From the NCBI RefSeq assembly GCF_007744075.1, contig NZ_CP036266.1, positions 5,379,748 to 5,443,747 on the forward strand: a DNA stretch of 64,000 nt. Direction: 5' to 3'. The notes beneath the pieces are model-generated. The model searched no databases and was not told the origin of the DNA. It saw only the letters and a list, made by a program, of their open reading frames with translations. Shown in pieces: positions 18,381-27,390 of the stretch. Both the position numbers and the translations under genes were made by a program. This DNA comes from Gimesia chilikensis. GTDB taxonomy: Bacteria; Planctomycetota; Planctomycetia; Planctomycetales; Planctomycetaceae. Positions within the stretch are counted from its first letter, which is position 1, and every line of letters starts with the position of its first letter.

Positions 18381-18432
18381 ATTCGTAATCGAATCGTCGC
18401 AACGAATATATATTCAACTATAACGAATATAC
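18381..18432. promoter_or_regulatory. Candidate CapH operator in divergent promoter
   Basis: Between the DUF2188 gene (start 18341) and the HTH gene (start 18507) lie ATTCG-TAAT-CGAAT (18381-18394), the perfect 12-base palindrome GAATATATATTC (18404-18415) and another ACGAATATA at 18423-18431. Repeated CGAAT half-sites in a divergent promoter next to an XRE repressor gene suggest an operator controlling CBASS expression. Confidence 0.5.
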
Positions 18433-18506
18433 CAAATGCACCAACTTATTCAACCCCAGCGAACAAGAATCTTGCCAAGACGAATGATGTTTGATAGACT
18501 CTTGGA

Positions 18507-18959
18507 ATGGAAAAAAGTTCGCAACAAAACGATTTACGTTCCGAAGAGTCGGTGATGTCACTGGCTCATCGAATCCAGATGGCCCGTAAACAAGCCGGCC
18601 TCACTCTGGAGCAATTAGCCAGTCAGGCCGAGGTATCAAAGACTTACATCTGGGAACTCGAAAACGACCAGAAGGGTGAAAAGAAACCGTCAGCAGATGT
18701 CCTGCTTCGCATCGCGAACGCTCTGAAAACTACTATCGCCGAGCTTCTGGGGCTTCCGACTGTCCAGGCCGACGACAGGAATATCGAAATCAGTAAGTCG
18801 TTACGTGAATTCTGTGAATGGATGGAAAAAACCGACCGAAAGCTGTCCGAAGAAGAGATTCGTGATCTCGCAGCGATGCGGTTTCGTGGTGGACAACCGA
18901 AATCCCGCGATGATTGGGATGACCTGTATAGGACACTCAAAAGAATCACGAAGGGGTAA
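18507..18959 (+). CDS. XRE-family repressor, CapH-like
   Basis: A 150-residue protein with an HTH_XRE domain at residues 21-78 (RIQMARKQAGLTLEQLASQA, then VSKTYIWELEND and IANALKTTIAELLGL), followed by an acidic helical tail. A HTH repressor paired with an ImmA/IrrE-type peptidase next to CBASS matches the published CapH-CapP switch, in which CapP cleaves CapH after DNA damage and derepresses the operon. The gene is divergent from the CBASS operon and four bases upstream of the peptidase gene. Confidence 0.85.
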   Translation: MEKSSQQNDLRSEESVMSLAHRIQMARKQAGLTLEQLASQAEVSKTYIWELENDQKGEKKPSADVLLRIANALKTTIAELLGLPTVQADDRNIEISKSLREFCEWMEKTDRKLSEEEIRDLAAMRFRGGQPKSRDDWDDLYRTLKRITKG

Positions 18960-18963
18960 GACG

Positions 18964-19908
18964 ATGTCGCCGGGCCGCCAGAATTACCATAAACACGTTC
19001 AGGCCATTATCGATGAAACCGGAGAGGAGGATCCCTTTGAGGCAGTCAAGGTGAAGGCACGCCGTGTCATCACGGACTACGTTTCGCTCTTCGGCGAACA
19101 ACCCCCGTTCAACCTCAAGGCCATTGCCAGTGTACGCGGACTACACTGGTCGGATGACGATCCGCGATTCAGCCCGGATTCCGAGATTGCTCCGGAAGCT
19201 GATGGGCGAGTTGTATTACGAGTAAGCAAATCGCGGCCGGAATCACGCCAACGGTTCAGCATCGGCCACGAAATTGGACACACTCTATTTCCGGAATACC
19301 AACTGGCCGTCCGGTGTCGAAAGGGGACCGAACGCAACTGGGCAGCCCCAGAAGACCTGCTCGAAACGCTGTGTGATGTTGCTGCTTCGGAGCTGATGTT
19401 TCCCGATCCCTGGTTTCGTGATCGAATCGATAGCTTCGAACTCTCAGCAGCAAACATCGCAGAGCTTGCAAACTATTATATCGCCTCCCGCGATGCCACG
19501 GTTCGACGTTTGGTCGAACTGCATCCCGAACCGATGGCGGCTGTGTTTTTCAGCTGGAAACTGAAACCCACCGAACAACGGCTCGTCAACCGCAACCGGC
19601 GTCAAAAACCGTTGTTCGGGGAAGCATTGCGGATGCCGTCACCAATGTTGCGAGTCGACTATGCCATCTTGAACGATGCATTCGAACGCGTCGGCACCAG
19701 TCACATCCCCAAAGACAAGTCGGTTCCGAGCGTAGGTCCAATCCATGCTGCATCAGTTAGTCAAACTATTCAGGACGGACATTGTCACCTCGATCTTGGG
19801 ACACTTCACGGACGTTTTCGTATTCATGCATTGCCCGTGTTCACATCTGAAGAAGCAACCGGTCCCGACGGCGCCTCAAGCATCGTCGCCATCCTGCGTC
19901 CCTTGTAA
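18964..19908 (+). CDS. ImmA/IrrE zinc peptidase, CapP-like
   Basis: A 314-residue protein with the zinc-peptidase motif H102-E-I-G-H106 (FSIGHEIGHTLFPE) and the downstream helix LCDVAASELMFP supplying the third ligand, as in ImmA/IrrE (DUF955). The C-terminal half is a separate domain, likely the sensing region. By analogy with CapP it would cleave the adjacent HTH repressor and so induce CBASS. ATG 18964 sits four bases after the repressor stop, so the pair is translationally coupled. Confidence 0.85.
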   Translation: MSPGRQNYHKHVQAIIDETGEEDPFEAVKVKARRVITDYVSLFGEQPPFNLKAIASVRGLHWSDDDPRFSPDSEIAPEADGRVVLRVSKSRPESRQRFSIGHEIGHTLFPEYQLAVRCRKGTERNWAAPEDLLETLCDVAASELMFPDPWFRDRIDSFELSAANIAELANYYIASRDATVRRLVELHPEPMAAVFFSWKLKPTEQRLVNRNRRQKPLFGEALRMPSPMLRVDYAILNDAFERVGTSHIPKDKSVPSVGPIHAASVSQTIQDGHCHLDLGTLHGRFRIHALPVFTSEEATGPDGASSIVAILRPL

Positions 19909-20367
19909 TTGCGTTGATGGCCCGCTTACATCGTGACTTCAACTTGAAAGAAACACGTTGGCCGAACCGATTCCTGACATCGAAGCGGATATGATTCAAT
20001 TGATAGACTTTCAGTGCGGCTGTCCGGATTCAGCTGGAGCCGAGTGATCACACTGCTTCAAATAACCTCAAAAACGCCTTGCTAAACTGAGTATTTAGAG
20101 GCACATCCAGGTTCCGGTACAGAAATCTGGTAATATTTAGCTGAGTGAGGCATATTTTTGCTATTTCTCACCTGGTGGCAGTCATCTTTTCCCCATCGTC
20201 TCTGTCTTGATCGCCTTATCCTTATCAGTAGCACTTTTGACCTAAATTTTGGCCAAAAACGTGTCATAATAAATAGGATGGAAAATGCTTATCTATTGCT
20301 TTTCCAAGCCAATTAAATGGGACTATGAATTCTCAGAATCTTAGTACTTGGTGACTGTTTATTGACT
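19909..20367. other. Intergenic, nothing recognised
   Basis: 459 bases between convergent genes. I see no protein-like frame, strong hairpin or repeat. Confidence 0.4.
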
Positions 20368-21483
20368 TCATGTTCCCATTGCTTCCCGACATTTTTTCAA
20401 TCTACGTTGTAATTCTTGTCTGGTTTTTCGAGTACTCTGGAATTTTTTATCCAACTCTAATGGATCGAGCTCAATACCCTCCAGGAATTCTGTAAACGCT
20501 TCATCGATATTTCTTACCTTTCGGTTCAATCGCTCTCTGTATCTGGCAAACAAACCACATTCCAGGAAAACAAACATTTTCAGCATGGTCGAAAATCTGT
20601 TGTATCCCCACCCAGGTTTATCTTCTCCCCGATTGTCGTTGCCGAACCAACCCTGAAGATGTTTTTTATGACCATACATCAAATGATGATTTGCGATGTC
20701 ATGTAATTTCAGATCCTGATCAGCAAGCAAATACCAAGGGATGAACAGTGTCAGTCCAGCTGCTCCATCGACTTCCTCGCTGTATTGGGAAACCCCGACT
20801 GGATTCGAATGCATCGGAACTGGAAGATGTGGTGTCGCCAGTCTTTCCAGACTCCAATCGTAATAAAACTGAGTATAACCTGCATAAAAGGGTCTCTGAC
20901 TTTTGGGCAGCGGGGTAGCGTCTCTCAGCATCTTCATAGGAGGCACACTAGGGAACTCTCCCCTTTGTTGAATCATTCCCCACCACTCCCCCAGAAACAC
21001 TGTGTTGGAAAGCTGAAACCCAGGATCAGTCACCAACCAGCCAGCATATCCAATTTGGCGTTCCTGGGCCTGTAACTTATATTTCTCTTCCTCCTTGAAA
21101 TAGTTTTTGATCATGAGCTCAGAGCTACCATTGCTTCTCATGCAATCTTCAATCGTTAAACGAAGATCATGACTGATTCTAGTATGCTCAGCCTGGAAAT
21201 GGCGGGTACCGTCATTAGAAGGAGGAAAATATTCTTTTAGCAGGGGATACCAAAAAGGCTGTTTTAAAAAGAGCCCCATCCCTGCGATCTCATTCAGATC
21301 ATACTCAAACTGAAGTTCTTGTTTACTCCACAGACCGGGAAGATGTTTATTCAGGGCATGTATAAAATCAACTGGCAAGGCATAAATTACATCTTTATCC
21401 AGGCATAATCGATCTGGATATCGCCTCTTCAGCTCGTCCCAAGCGGTATGGTACTTTTCTTGAATCTTTGAGTCCTGCGACAT
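20368..21483 (-). CDS. Hypothetical soluble protein
   Basis: A 371-residue protein with no family I recognise. It has no signal peptide or membrane segment and is rich in aromatic residues, with motifs FWYPLLKEYFPPSNDGTRHF and YGHKKHLQGWFGNDNRGED. The C terminus is a basic helix (LQRRLKKCREAMGT). The ATG at 21483 has a strong site (AAGGAGG, six bases before). It stands alone, between the CBASS regulators and an integrase gene, and might be cargo of an integrated element. Confidence 0.6.
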   Translation of the reverse strand: MSQDSKIQEKYHTAWDELKRRYPDRLCLDKDVIYALPVDFIHALNKHLPGLWSKQELQFEYDLNEIAGMGLFLKQPFWYPLLKEYFPPSNDGTRHFQAEHTRISHDLRLTIEDCMRSNGSSELMIKNYFKEEEKYKLQAQERQIGYAGWLVTDPGFQLSNTVFLGEWWGMIQQRGEFPSVPPMKMLRDATPLPKSQRPFYAGYTQFYYDWSLERLATPHLPVPMHSNPVGVSQYSEEVDGAAGLTLFIPWYLLADQDLKLHDIANHHLMYGHKKHLQGWFGNDNRGEDKPGWGYNRFSTMLKMFVFLECGLFARYRERLNRKVRNIDEAFTEFLEGIELDPLELDKKFQSTRKTRQELQRRLKKCREAMGT

Positions 21484-21661
21484 TCTGAGCCTCCTTCAAC
21501 AGCATGCCATGATGTATACAAAGGTGCAAATAAATATAATCTAATCAATGACTCCCCAATTGAGGTAAACGAATTCTAAAACGCTTACCTCGATATCTTC
21601 CGACCATCTTGGAATAGTTCTGCCGGATCTAATATTTTCTTCTAGCTCTCCGGTGTTTCTA

Positions 21662-23230
21662 ATGTCCACAGATGTGCAGATGAATTCTAACCAGCCTGAT
21701 CGGGAAAAAGAATCTCAGGATGCTGCTCGTGATGATTCTTTAAAGACCGTCCGAAAGTCACCCTCTAAATCTCGCAAGATGGTTCGTTCAGAACTAATGG
21801 GAGATCATACCCATGAAACGAGTGTTGGTGTCAACGTCCACATCTACGAAAGAGATGGGAAATATCTGGCGCGTGGCCGTTTTGAAAGAAGACCGTTTGG
21901 AGAAACACTAGGAACAGATCTACAGGAAGCCAAATCTAAGCTGAGAGAATTGCTGCATAGGCTTGACTCTGGCACATTTGTTCCTCCGAGTGACGCCCGA
22001 AAGCAGATATTAAAAACCAGAAGAATTCCGAACCTGACTCTGCGCCAACTTTGCGATAGATTCTTGAGCGAAAAACGCAAAACCCGGGGAAAAAAAACTA
22101 CCAGAAGCTATATGAATCGGCTTGCACCTGCCCTGGATTATGCGGAATTAGCTCAATCACTTAAAAAATGGCCCGCTGCAAATTTACTCAACAGAGACTT
22201 TACTCTCGGCTTAGTCGAATTTCTATTCAACCGAAAGGTGACCAGGAACGGTAGCACAAATGCTCCCACGAAACCGATGTCCGCACGTCAGATACAAAAT
22301 TGTCTGGACACGTTAAGGATGGTTTTAAAATGGGCCTGTAGAGCAGACGTACGCAATCTTCCACCTGATTTTGTCAATCCTGTTTCGACCGACCTTTTTG
22401 ATCAATCATTTAATAAAGATCCTCTCCGGCGATGTGTATTTCCACTTGAACGAAGGCTTGCCCTCTTAAATACCATGGATGACTGGCAATTCATAACGTT
22501 GAGCATAATATTCGTTTTGCCTCTTCGTTTAGAAGACGTCGAAGGACTCCTCGTCAGTGATGTAGACTTCGAAAAGCAACAGGTACATTTTGGAAGTCGA
22601 TTTGGTGGATCAGATTTCAATAAAGGAAAAGTGGAAGTTCAATTCCCGTTACCTGAAGAGCTGATGCCTTTGTTACGTATATCGGTGGGAGAGCGGGTTG
22701 AAGGTCCACTTTTCCTGAATCGGAAGATTTACCAAGGGAAATCCTCAATAAGATATGCATTCGACTCGAAGTCAGATTTAGAACAACAGTATCAACTTGA
22801 ATTAGCTAAGGCTCCGAAAGGTACTATTCTTAACAGCCAGGATCGGAAAGCTGCGTTCCGTAAGTTCTTGAGCAAAGCTGGTGGCGTTACCAGTGACTAT
22901 GTAGGAAAACAACTGCGTCAGGTAATTGGAAAAGGTCAACCTGGTAAACCACATGACTTCCGCGGTTCCATAACACAGGAGATGAAAGAAGCTGGTGTAC
23001 CATTTTTAGAATTACGGTACCTAACTGCGCACGCTGTGAATGACATTATTAACGTGTATTCCGGCCTGAATCCCAAACACGAAATCGCTAAATATTACGA
23101 CAAGATTCGTCCCCTGCTGGAGGCGATTAAGACTCGCACGGAACAACTTGTAACGTCGGAAATAAGTGCTTGCCAAAGTCGATCGAATCCAGTACAAGAT
23201 ACATTACCTGAAGGTGGTCAGAATGTTTAA
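21662..23230 (+). CDS. Tyrosine recombinase / phage-type integrase
   Basis: A 522-residue protein. The N-terminal part has an arm-type DNA-binding segment (HIYERDGKYLARGRFERRPF), then a core-binding region and the catalytic domain with Arg in LPLRLEDVEGL, H-x-x-R in HDFRGS, the second His in YLTAHAVNDI and the nucleophile Tyr in NVYSGLN. The set R-H-R-H-Y is complete though the surrounding sequence is divergent. It should integrate a mobile element. A GTG at 21653 is an alternative start. A strong terminator follows at 23403. The associated att sites were not identified. Confidence 0.8.
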   Translation: MSTDVQMNSNQPDREKESQDAARDDSLKTVRKSPSKSRKMVRSELMGDHTHETSVGVNVHIYERDGKYLARGRFERRPFGETLGTDLQEAKSKLRELLHRLDSGTFVPPSDARKQILKTRRIPNLTLRQLCDRFLSEKRKTRGKKTTRSYMNRLAPALDYAELAQSLKKWPAANLLNRDFTLGLVEFLFNRKVTRNGSTNAPTKPMSARQIQNCLDTLRMVLKWACRADVRNLPPDFVNPVSTDLFDQSFNKDPLRRCVFPLERRLALLNTMDDWQFITLSIIFVLPLRLEDVEGLLVSDVDFEKQQVHFGSRFGGSDFNKGKVEVQFPLPEELMPLLRISVGERVEGPLFLNRKIYQGKSSIRYAFDSKSDLEQQYQLELAKAPKGTILNSQDRKAAFRKFLSKAGGVTSDYVGKQLRQVIGKGQPGKPHDFRGSITQEMKEAGVPFLELRYLTAHAVNDIINVYSGLNPKHEIAKYYDKIRPLLEAIKTRTEQLVTSEISACQSRSNPVQDTLPEGGQNV

Positions 23231-23402
23231 ATTCGGTTGGTGCACCGCTGGTGCACAACTGGTGCAAACGCCAGACAGCCGGATCAAGTGTGTGGTTGCA
23301 GAACCGAAAAACCATCGAAGTAAGCAACTGTTTTATTTTCAATTAGTTACGCACCATTAGGTTTATTTTCGTCGCGTTGAAATCAGCTTTGAAACCACCC
23401 AG

Positions 23403-23431
23403 GCGGAGAGTCCCCCTCTCTCCGCTTATTT
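23403..23431 (+). terminator. Intrinsic terminator after integrase
   Basis: GCGGAGAG (23403-23410), loop TCCCCCT, CTCTCCGC (23418-23425), then TTATTTTT: a perfect 8-bp stem followed by a T-rich run. The right arm also resembles the 3' end of a serine tRNA, so an attachment-site relic is a possible second reading. Confidence 0.75.
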
Positions 23432-23896
23432 TTGTACAAGACCGCTTTTGACCCTTTTTTTGTAGGACCAAACGATCAACCGGAATTGAAGATTCTGATT
23501 TTGTGCTAGATTTGTGCTGATTAGAAAACCGGTTCACCCTGAGCATTCCTGAAAATAAGGTTTCGACATTGGTGTTATACAAGTGAGTCTGCAGGAACAA
23601 GCTGTGAGCTAAAAGCAGCGGACACTCTGAGAATGACGGGAGGCCTGCGATGTTTTTTAAAGCAACCTCTCAAGCACGTTCCTGTCCTGAAGGCTGATAA
23701 AGCCAACATCTATGCATGCGGCTGATACTCTCACTACATCGCAGCCTGAGATCTCAATTCAGTGAAATGTGTATAGTACCTTGCGGCGACATACCCCATG
23801 GGCATTCTGAAGTCGTCACTCACTTTATAATCAGGCGACTGTAACCAAACCGGCGCCCATTCCGGAAGGCAACCGGGGTCAACTCATTATCGCCAG

Positions 23897-24204
23897 TCAT
23901 AACACCACCCGGCTTAAGACTGTCGTTGTGGTCTTCAATCCCACGTACAGAATCCCCGGCGTTCCTTCACGGGTGATGTAGAAGAACGTGACGGTATCCA
24001 GAGGTCTGGATTTGTTGGTTTCCTGATCGAAGCTCACCAGCAGATCCTGTTGGTGGCTCTCCTTTCCGCCTGCAGCGCGTTGCTGGGAGTCTGGTTCAAG
24101 GATTCTTTCCACCGTGACTTGGGTAACTCCCAAGTACGGAGACCGATGGGCCGCAAGACAAACTGAATCTGCCCCTCTTCACCCTTGATTTCGTCCCCCA
24201 GCAT
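23897..24204 (-). pseudogene. Frameshifted hypothetical gene
   Basis: From ATG 24204 one frame reads LGDEIKGEEGQIQFVLRPIG, and the continuation LGVTQVTVERILEPDSQ up to 23897 is in the next frame, with the shift near 24130-24140. The combined product looks like a normal soluble domain (VSFDQETNKSRPLDTVTFFY). I do not recognise the family. It follows directly on the HEAT-like fragment upstream (stop 24208), so both probably derive from one decayed planctomycete operon. Confidence 0.45.
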
Positions 24205-24207
24205 ATC

Positions 24208-24753
24208 TTATCCCTGCCCGGCCGCCCATTTCCGGATTTCATTAAATAGATCGTCTAACAGTTTTTGATTACTCCAGCGTTCCGACAATGCTGTCGACCG
24301 CCCCGCATCAAGATCATAAAACACGAGCCCTCCCGGTGCGCTACGTAGCGACTGCAGAACCGAGTTGCTCGTGCCACTTTCCGTCATCAATGGTGCAGAG
24401 GACGAAACCGAATCGGCGGGTGCCGGAGCAGGCAACGGCGGCAGGTTCACTTTTAAAAACGCGGGGTCATCAGTGAATTCCCATCTGTGCTTCTGCCACC
24501 ACCGTGCCCAACGTGCTGCAACCTGGTGGAACAGCTCTGCCTTGGCACGTTTCTGACTGGAGAAATCGCTCTCATTCAAAAAGATGTGAAACAGTTGCTG
24601 ATCACCAAAATTCTGACCGGTCAGCGACCCCAGGGCGCCAAAGATCTCGCGGGCAGGCCGCCCAAATCCATACTCGTTGTCACTGTGTTTCGGACTCAGA
24701 TCGTGCTCCTGCATGAATTTGAGCAGTGTGACATCGGTGCTCTTCAGCCGCTC
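24208..24753 (-). pseudogene. 3' fragment of a larger hypothetical gene
   Basis: The open frame begins right after a stop at 24754 and encodes RLKSTDVTLLKFMQEHDLSP and YGFGRPAREIFGALGSLTGQ, then a Trp-rich segment (ARWARWWQKHRWEFTDD) and a proline-rich linker. It reads as the C-terminal part of a repeat protein whose start is missing; an internal ATG at 24714 could still produce 168 residues. Intact family members are, in my recollection, large planctomycete proteins; this is not verified. Confidence 0.45.
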
Positions 24754-24784
24754 TTAAACAACTAAATTAACCCCTCAATATCTA

Positions 24785-24823
24785 AAAAAAGCACAAAGCC
24801 GGCCACCATTACAGGTGGCCGGC
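24785..24823 (-). terminator. Intrinsic terminator of serine recombinase gene
   Basis: On the minus strand, GCCGGCCACC (24823-24814), loop TGTAAT, GGTGGCCGGC (24807-24798), followed by TTTGTGCTTTTTTT. It lies 33 bases after the recombinase stop. Confidence 0.75.
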
Positions 24824-24855
24824 CATGCTGACAGGATCTTTATCTGCAATCTCAG

Positions 24856-27303
24856 CTAAAGGTTTTTCCTGCGGCTTCGCCCGTCTGGAACAGGCAACCC
24901 ACGTTGCTCATGCCAGTATTTCACAGACTCGGTAACTACGTTTCGGTCAATTTCCAATTCTTTGGCAATCTTGCCGTAAGTCATCTTTCGATCGAAGCGT
25001 TCCATCACTTTTTCAGCAACACTCTGATGAAGCAGAGTCTTTTGATGTTTATCGTCCAGTTGCCACCGCCGCTGGCGCCCATCTGGCTTCTTGAGCCCCA
25101 GTAGGGCAAACGCTTCATGTAAGAGAGTCGTTACTCGCGTCCTCCCCACTTTGAGAGCAACGGCAATGTTCTTTTCAGGTTCTCCAGCATCATACATCTT
25201 CTTTGCAGTCTCGCGCTGAAGGTCTGTCCGACTAGACTGAATGAAGTCGATAGAAATCTGCTTTGTATGTTCAGATCCGTCTCGATCTGGAGCGAAGTTT
25301 TTTAACTCACACGAAACACTGTGTGCGGAGATGCAGAATGCTCCACGTAAGGCCTTTCGTTTCCTCAAGGGGATATCAATCTCTTCAAGAATGATGTCAC
25401 CATCAATCAGACTGCGTAATGCATGGTTTGCGGAGGGCGACGTTTTCTGCAAATCCTCGTAAAGGTTTAATAGCCGCTCCTTCAGCCATGCAGCATCGGG
25501 AGCTTCTCCGTCATGTATGCATTCACGACGTAATTCAGTGAGTTCTTCCTGAAGAGCTTTCCGTTCTTCATTTCGTCTCTGTAGCCGTGAGTTCAGGTCC
25601 TGAGGGGGATCTCCCTCCTCAACAATATCCAGTAAACGTTCAATCTTCTGGTTCACCTTACTCAGTGCCCGCTCTTTTTCTCTAATTGCTGCCGGCACTC
25701 TACTCTCATACTCATGATAGCAGCGTTTTGTCTCTTTGAGAGCATAATCGAACCAGACTGCATCGTTCAGGATAATCTCACCGATCCGGTCCACGATCAT
25801 TTTCTCTACGTCTTTTATCTGCACAGAAGTGATCACATTGCAAATACCACGCTTGGCATCGCGACACTGAAACCTTCTCCCAGTGTTGTAAAATGGATTG
25901 CCGCACTTGGCGCATTTCAAGAGACCGTGCAGAAGCCTTACTTTTCGTCTTCCGTTGGTTTCCGATGACGATCCCTTCAATCGACCTTTAGCTTTTCGAT
26001 GCTGCTCCCATTTTTCAGAGTTGGCATCCAGCTTCTCTTGCGCTTTCCGAAATGTATGTTCATCCACAATACGGAGATCTGGACGTTCGCGCGTCCATTT
26101 TTCAGATTCTTCCTCTGGTCTTATTTCCTGAGTTAGCTTACCTGTTTCCGGATCCCGATCGTTCTGACACTCTCCCCAGGGCCAGATACCGATATACTTC
26201 CTGTTTGAGAGGATCCCCACCACGAGGTTGTGATGCCAATCATCAGTTGTAGATCGATGATCTTTGGGAGCTTTTTGCTGATTCAGCATTCTCACAATTT
26301 GGCCGATAGAGTATCCCTCATCTACATACCAGGTATAAATCTTGCTGACCCACTCTGCATGTTCCTCATTGATGACATACACCTTCCGCGGCTTACTGTT
26401 CCGACCTGATCGAGTTTGCTCCGTCCCCGGTACCGGTTCAGAGCCATATCCAAAACACCAGTCCCCCACGGAGTAGCCCTGCCTTAGTGCCAGCTCCTGG
26501 CCATCATGCACAGATTCACTCAGGTCCTTGATGAATTGTTCATGTATGACGGAGAAAATGGATGCAATCACTTCCCAGCCAGTCACTTCTGTGTCAATAC
26601 CTTCCATGACGCATATGCACCTGACCTTGTAGGTGTGAACGAGTTTTTTCAGGAGTGGCATCGTGATCACAGATTCCCGTGCCAGACGGCTGAGGCTGTA
26701 TAAATATAAAACGTTAAATTTCCCATCACTGGCTTCCTCAAGCAACCGGTCCAACCCCTCTCGCTTCAGCTTGGTTCCGGAGACAGCCTTATCTGTATAT
26801 TCCAGATCGTGGGAAATAGAATGCCCGTTGGAAATTGCCTTTTGTCTGCATTTTTCCTGTTGCCTTTCAATACTATCATCTCTCTGAAGCGAAGAACTGA
26901 AACGTGCATAACTGGCAGCTTTATCCTGTGCCTCATCCTTCCTGTGCTTTGTATTTCCACGTTTTCTCCTGCGGGGATATACAGATGAGTTCTCCACCGA
27001 TTGCGAGGACTGATTTACATCAGCCCGCATGAAAGCCCAAACCGAAGACTGGCCATAGAGCAGGAGAACTCCCGCGCACAAAACAAGCATTAAAAGAATC
27101 TGGCTCAGATACCCGCTATATGTCTTGCGGCTGGTCTTCGCCGTACCAGTAGAGAATGAAGACAAGGAAAAAGGAGTTCTCCCATGCGCGGTTATTGTTG
27201 CTGTCAAGACGGACATCCATTCCAGTGTCTGCCGGATACAGGTCACAGGAGTGGAAGACTTAGAAACATTTTCTGACTTCAGGTCGAAGAAACGGTGTAA
27301 CAT
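24856..27303 (-). CDS. Large serine recombinase with N-terminal membrane segment
   Basis: An 815-residue protein. The resolvase domain starts near residue 128: AASYARFSSSLQRDDSIERQ (catalytic Ser in the FSS at about 136-138), LYSLSRLARE, then the recombinase domain (YTWYVDEGYSIGQIVRMLNQ, LSNRKYIG), a zinc ribbon (LLKCAKCGNPFY...FQC...C) and a coiled coil. Two HTH-like segments close the protein. Unusually, about 125 residues precede the catalytic domain and include a hydrophobic helix at 66-90. The start at 27303 is supported by GGAG eight bases upstream; an ATG at 27030 would remove the membrane segment but lacks a ribosome site. It lies 87 bases after an integrase gene. Confidence 0.8.
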   Translation of the reverse strand: MLHRFFDLKSENVSKSSTPVTCIRQTLEWMSVLTATITAHGRTPFSLSSFSTGTAKTSRKTYSGYLSQILLMLVLCAGVLLLYGQSSVWAFMRADVNQSSQSVENSSVYPRRRKRGNTKHRKDEAQDKAASYARFSSSLQRDDSIERQQEKCRQKAISNGHSISHDLEYTDKAVSGTKLKREGLDRLLEEASDGKFNVLYLYSLSRLARESVITMPLLKKLVHTYKVRCICVMEGIDTEVTGWEVIASIFSVIHEQFIKDLSESVHDGQELALRQGYSVGDWCFGYGSEPVPGTEQTRSGRNSKPRKVYVINEEHAEWVSKIYTWYVDEGYSIGQIVRMLNQQKAPKDHRSTTDDWHHNLVVGILSNRKYIGIWPWGECQNDRDPETGKLTQEIRPEEESEKWTRERPDLRIVDEHTFRKAQEKLDANSEKWEQHRKAKGRLKGSSSETNGRRKVRLLHGLLKCAKCGNPFYNTGRRFQCRDAKRGICNVITSVQIKDVEKMIVDRIGEIILNDAVWFDYALKETKRCYHEYESRVPAAIREKERALSKVNQKIERLLDIVEEGDPPQDLNSRLQRRNEERKALQEELTELRRECIHDGEAPDAAWLKERLLNLYEDLQKTSPSANHALRSLIDGDIILEEIDIPLRKRKALRGAFCISAHSVSCELKNFAPDRDGSEHTKQISIDFIQSSRTDLQRETAKKMYDAGEPEKNIAVALKVGRTRVTTLLHEAFALLGLKKPDGRQRRWQLDDKHQKTLLHQSVAEKVMERFDRKMTYGKIAKELEIDRNVVTESVKYWHEQRGLPVPDGRSRRKNL

Positions 27304-27390
27304 TTTGTGATCTCCATTTAAATCGGGAGGTAACATAAATTTTTTGCGATCTGTTCCATCAGACCGCCAGATAAATAAGGGAGCAGAAAA

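Noticed and set aside
23403-23425. Possible 3' end of a serine tRNA
   Set aside because: CCCCCTCTCTCCGC resembles one, but the left arm pairs perfectly with it and a T-rich run follows, so a terminator explains it; no cloverleaf can be drawn.
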